NCBI GenBank assembly: GCA_030272585.1
Contig: BSYQ01000011.1
Coordinates: 2,294,001-2,358,000, forward strand
DNA from: Bryopsis sp. KO-2023
Lineage: Eukaryota; Chlorophyta; Ulvophyceae; Bryopsidales; Bryopsidaceae
Reading direction: 5' to 3'
Length of the DNA: 64,000 bases
The position numbers and the translations under genes were made by a program. The number at the start of each line of letters is the position of its first letter. Positions within the stretch are counted from its first letter, which is position 1. Shown one piece after another: positions 63,782 through 64,000 of this stretch. The notes under the pieces are model-generated. The model had not been told where the DNA came from. It saw nothing but the letters and a program-made list of their open reading frames with translations, and searched no databases.

Positions 63782-64000
63782 ATGGATCAGCAACCAGCAA
63801 ACCAGGCCGCCCTTATCGTCTCAACCCCCGCCAGCAGCAGTGAGCCAGCAGAGGCTGCCCCTGTGGTTATCCCTGCGGCAGCGGTGGAGAAAGCCGACGT
63901 GATCAAGGGGGCAGATGAGGTTGTGGCGTTTGAGGAGGCTGTGCAGGTCCTGCGGAAGAGGGCAGTCGACGTTGCGGAGTTGGAAAGGCTGAGGAGCAAG
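63782..64000 (+). CDS. Unidentified ORF after pol, runs off window
   Basis: 73 codons from ATG 63782 to the window end, still open. Ala/Pro/Ser-rich start (STPASSSEPAEAAP), then a helical charged part (VVAFEEAVQVLRKRAVDVAE). Either a third ORF of this chromovirus, the gag of a second element joined head to tail, or host sequence. Not recognised. Confidence 0.5.
   Translation, partial: MDQQPANQAALIVSTPASSSEPAEAAPVVIPAAAVEKADVIKGADEVVAFEEAVQVLRKRAVDVAELERLRSK

Larger units (their letters stand above)
57042..64000 (+). mobile_element. Ty3/gypsy chromovirus LTR retrotransposon, 3' end outside window
   Basis: 5' LTR, primer-binding site, leader with GCGCAG repeats, an extra ORF, gag, then pol in the order PR-RT-RNaseH-IN-chromodomain (the Ty3 order). 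Reading frames are intact, so the copy looks young. It sits in the repeat-rich tail of element 4. No 3' LTR occurs in the 400 bp after pol. Confidence 0.92.

Overview
The window is nuclear DNA of an intron-rich, plastid-bearing microbial eukaryote. Coding islands are balanced in GC. Introns and spacers are AT-rich and full of homopolymer runs: poly-T before 3' splice sites and poly-C/poly-G of up to about 22 bases. All splice sites I could place are GT-AG. A FAX1/TMEM14-type plastid fatty-acid exporter with a presequence, a DGAT2-like acyltransferase and a carotenoid-oxygenase family protein point to an alga. A chromerid or stramenopile is my guess, but the sequence does not prove it.

Genes, left to right. 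1-7175 (+): 3' part of a secreted protein built from a repeated nine-cysteine module, ending in a hydrophobic membrane or GPI tail. 8757-16264 (-): 12-exon bromodomain protein. 17311-18420 (+): intronless ALG5-like dolichyl-phosphate glucosyltransferase, divergent from the bromodomain gene. 19382-20555 (-): 2-oxoglutarate/Fe(II) oxygenase with a signal anchor. 23923-25522 (+): secreted ankyrin-repeat protein. 29705-31579 (+): alpha/beta hydrolase preceded by an eight-cysteine lipid-transfer-like domain. 34482-36952 (+): Bax-inhibitor-1/LFG membrane protein. 41623-43269 (+): DGAT2-like acyltransferase with a frameshift and a degraded HPHG motif. 45349-46965 (-): intronless carotenoid cleavage oxygenase/RPE65 family. 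48909-52877 (-): COG3 of the Golgi tethering complex, 6 exons. 53901-54983 (-): FAX1-like. Several genes concern lipids or the secretory pathway, but they lie on both strands with separate spacers, so nothing suggests an operon.

Mobile DNA fills 21-27 kb and 56-64 kb. Three non-autonomous hAT-like elements have matched ends and 8-bp target duplications: 21415-21826, 24122-24728 and 25633-26885. A fourth starts at 55975, and its right end appears to be cut off by a Ty3/gypsy chromovirus that runs from 57042 past the window end. Elements 1, 2 and 4 share a CAGANMTGGGC-type terminus, yet each is filled with a different short word repeated in both orientations. Elements 2 and 4 each carry a large palindrome whose arms contain a tRNA-like sequence with A-box-like and B-box-like motifs. 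This architecture is the most unusual thing in the window. A short dispersed repeat ending in a GCATGTAAT-(ATTG)n tail is also present.

The gypsy element has a 463-bp 5' LTR, a primer-binding site, an extra ORF overlapping gag, gag with a CCHC knuckle, pol (PR-RT-RH-IN-chromodomain), and another open frame after a polypurine tract where an LTR would be expected.

All exon boundaries come from reading-frame continuity and GT-AG signals by eye. Coordinates of weak sites are flagged.
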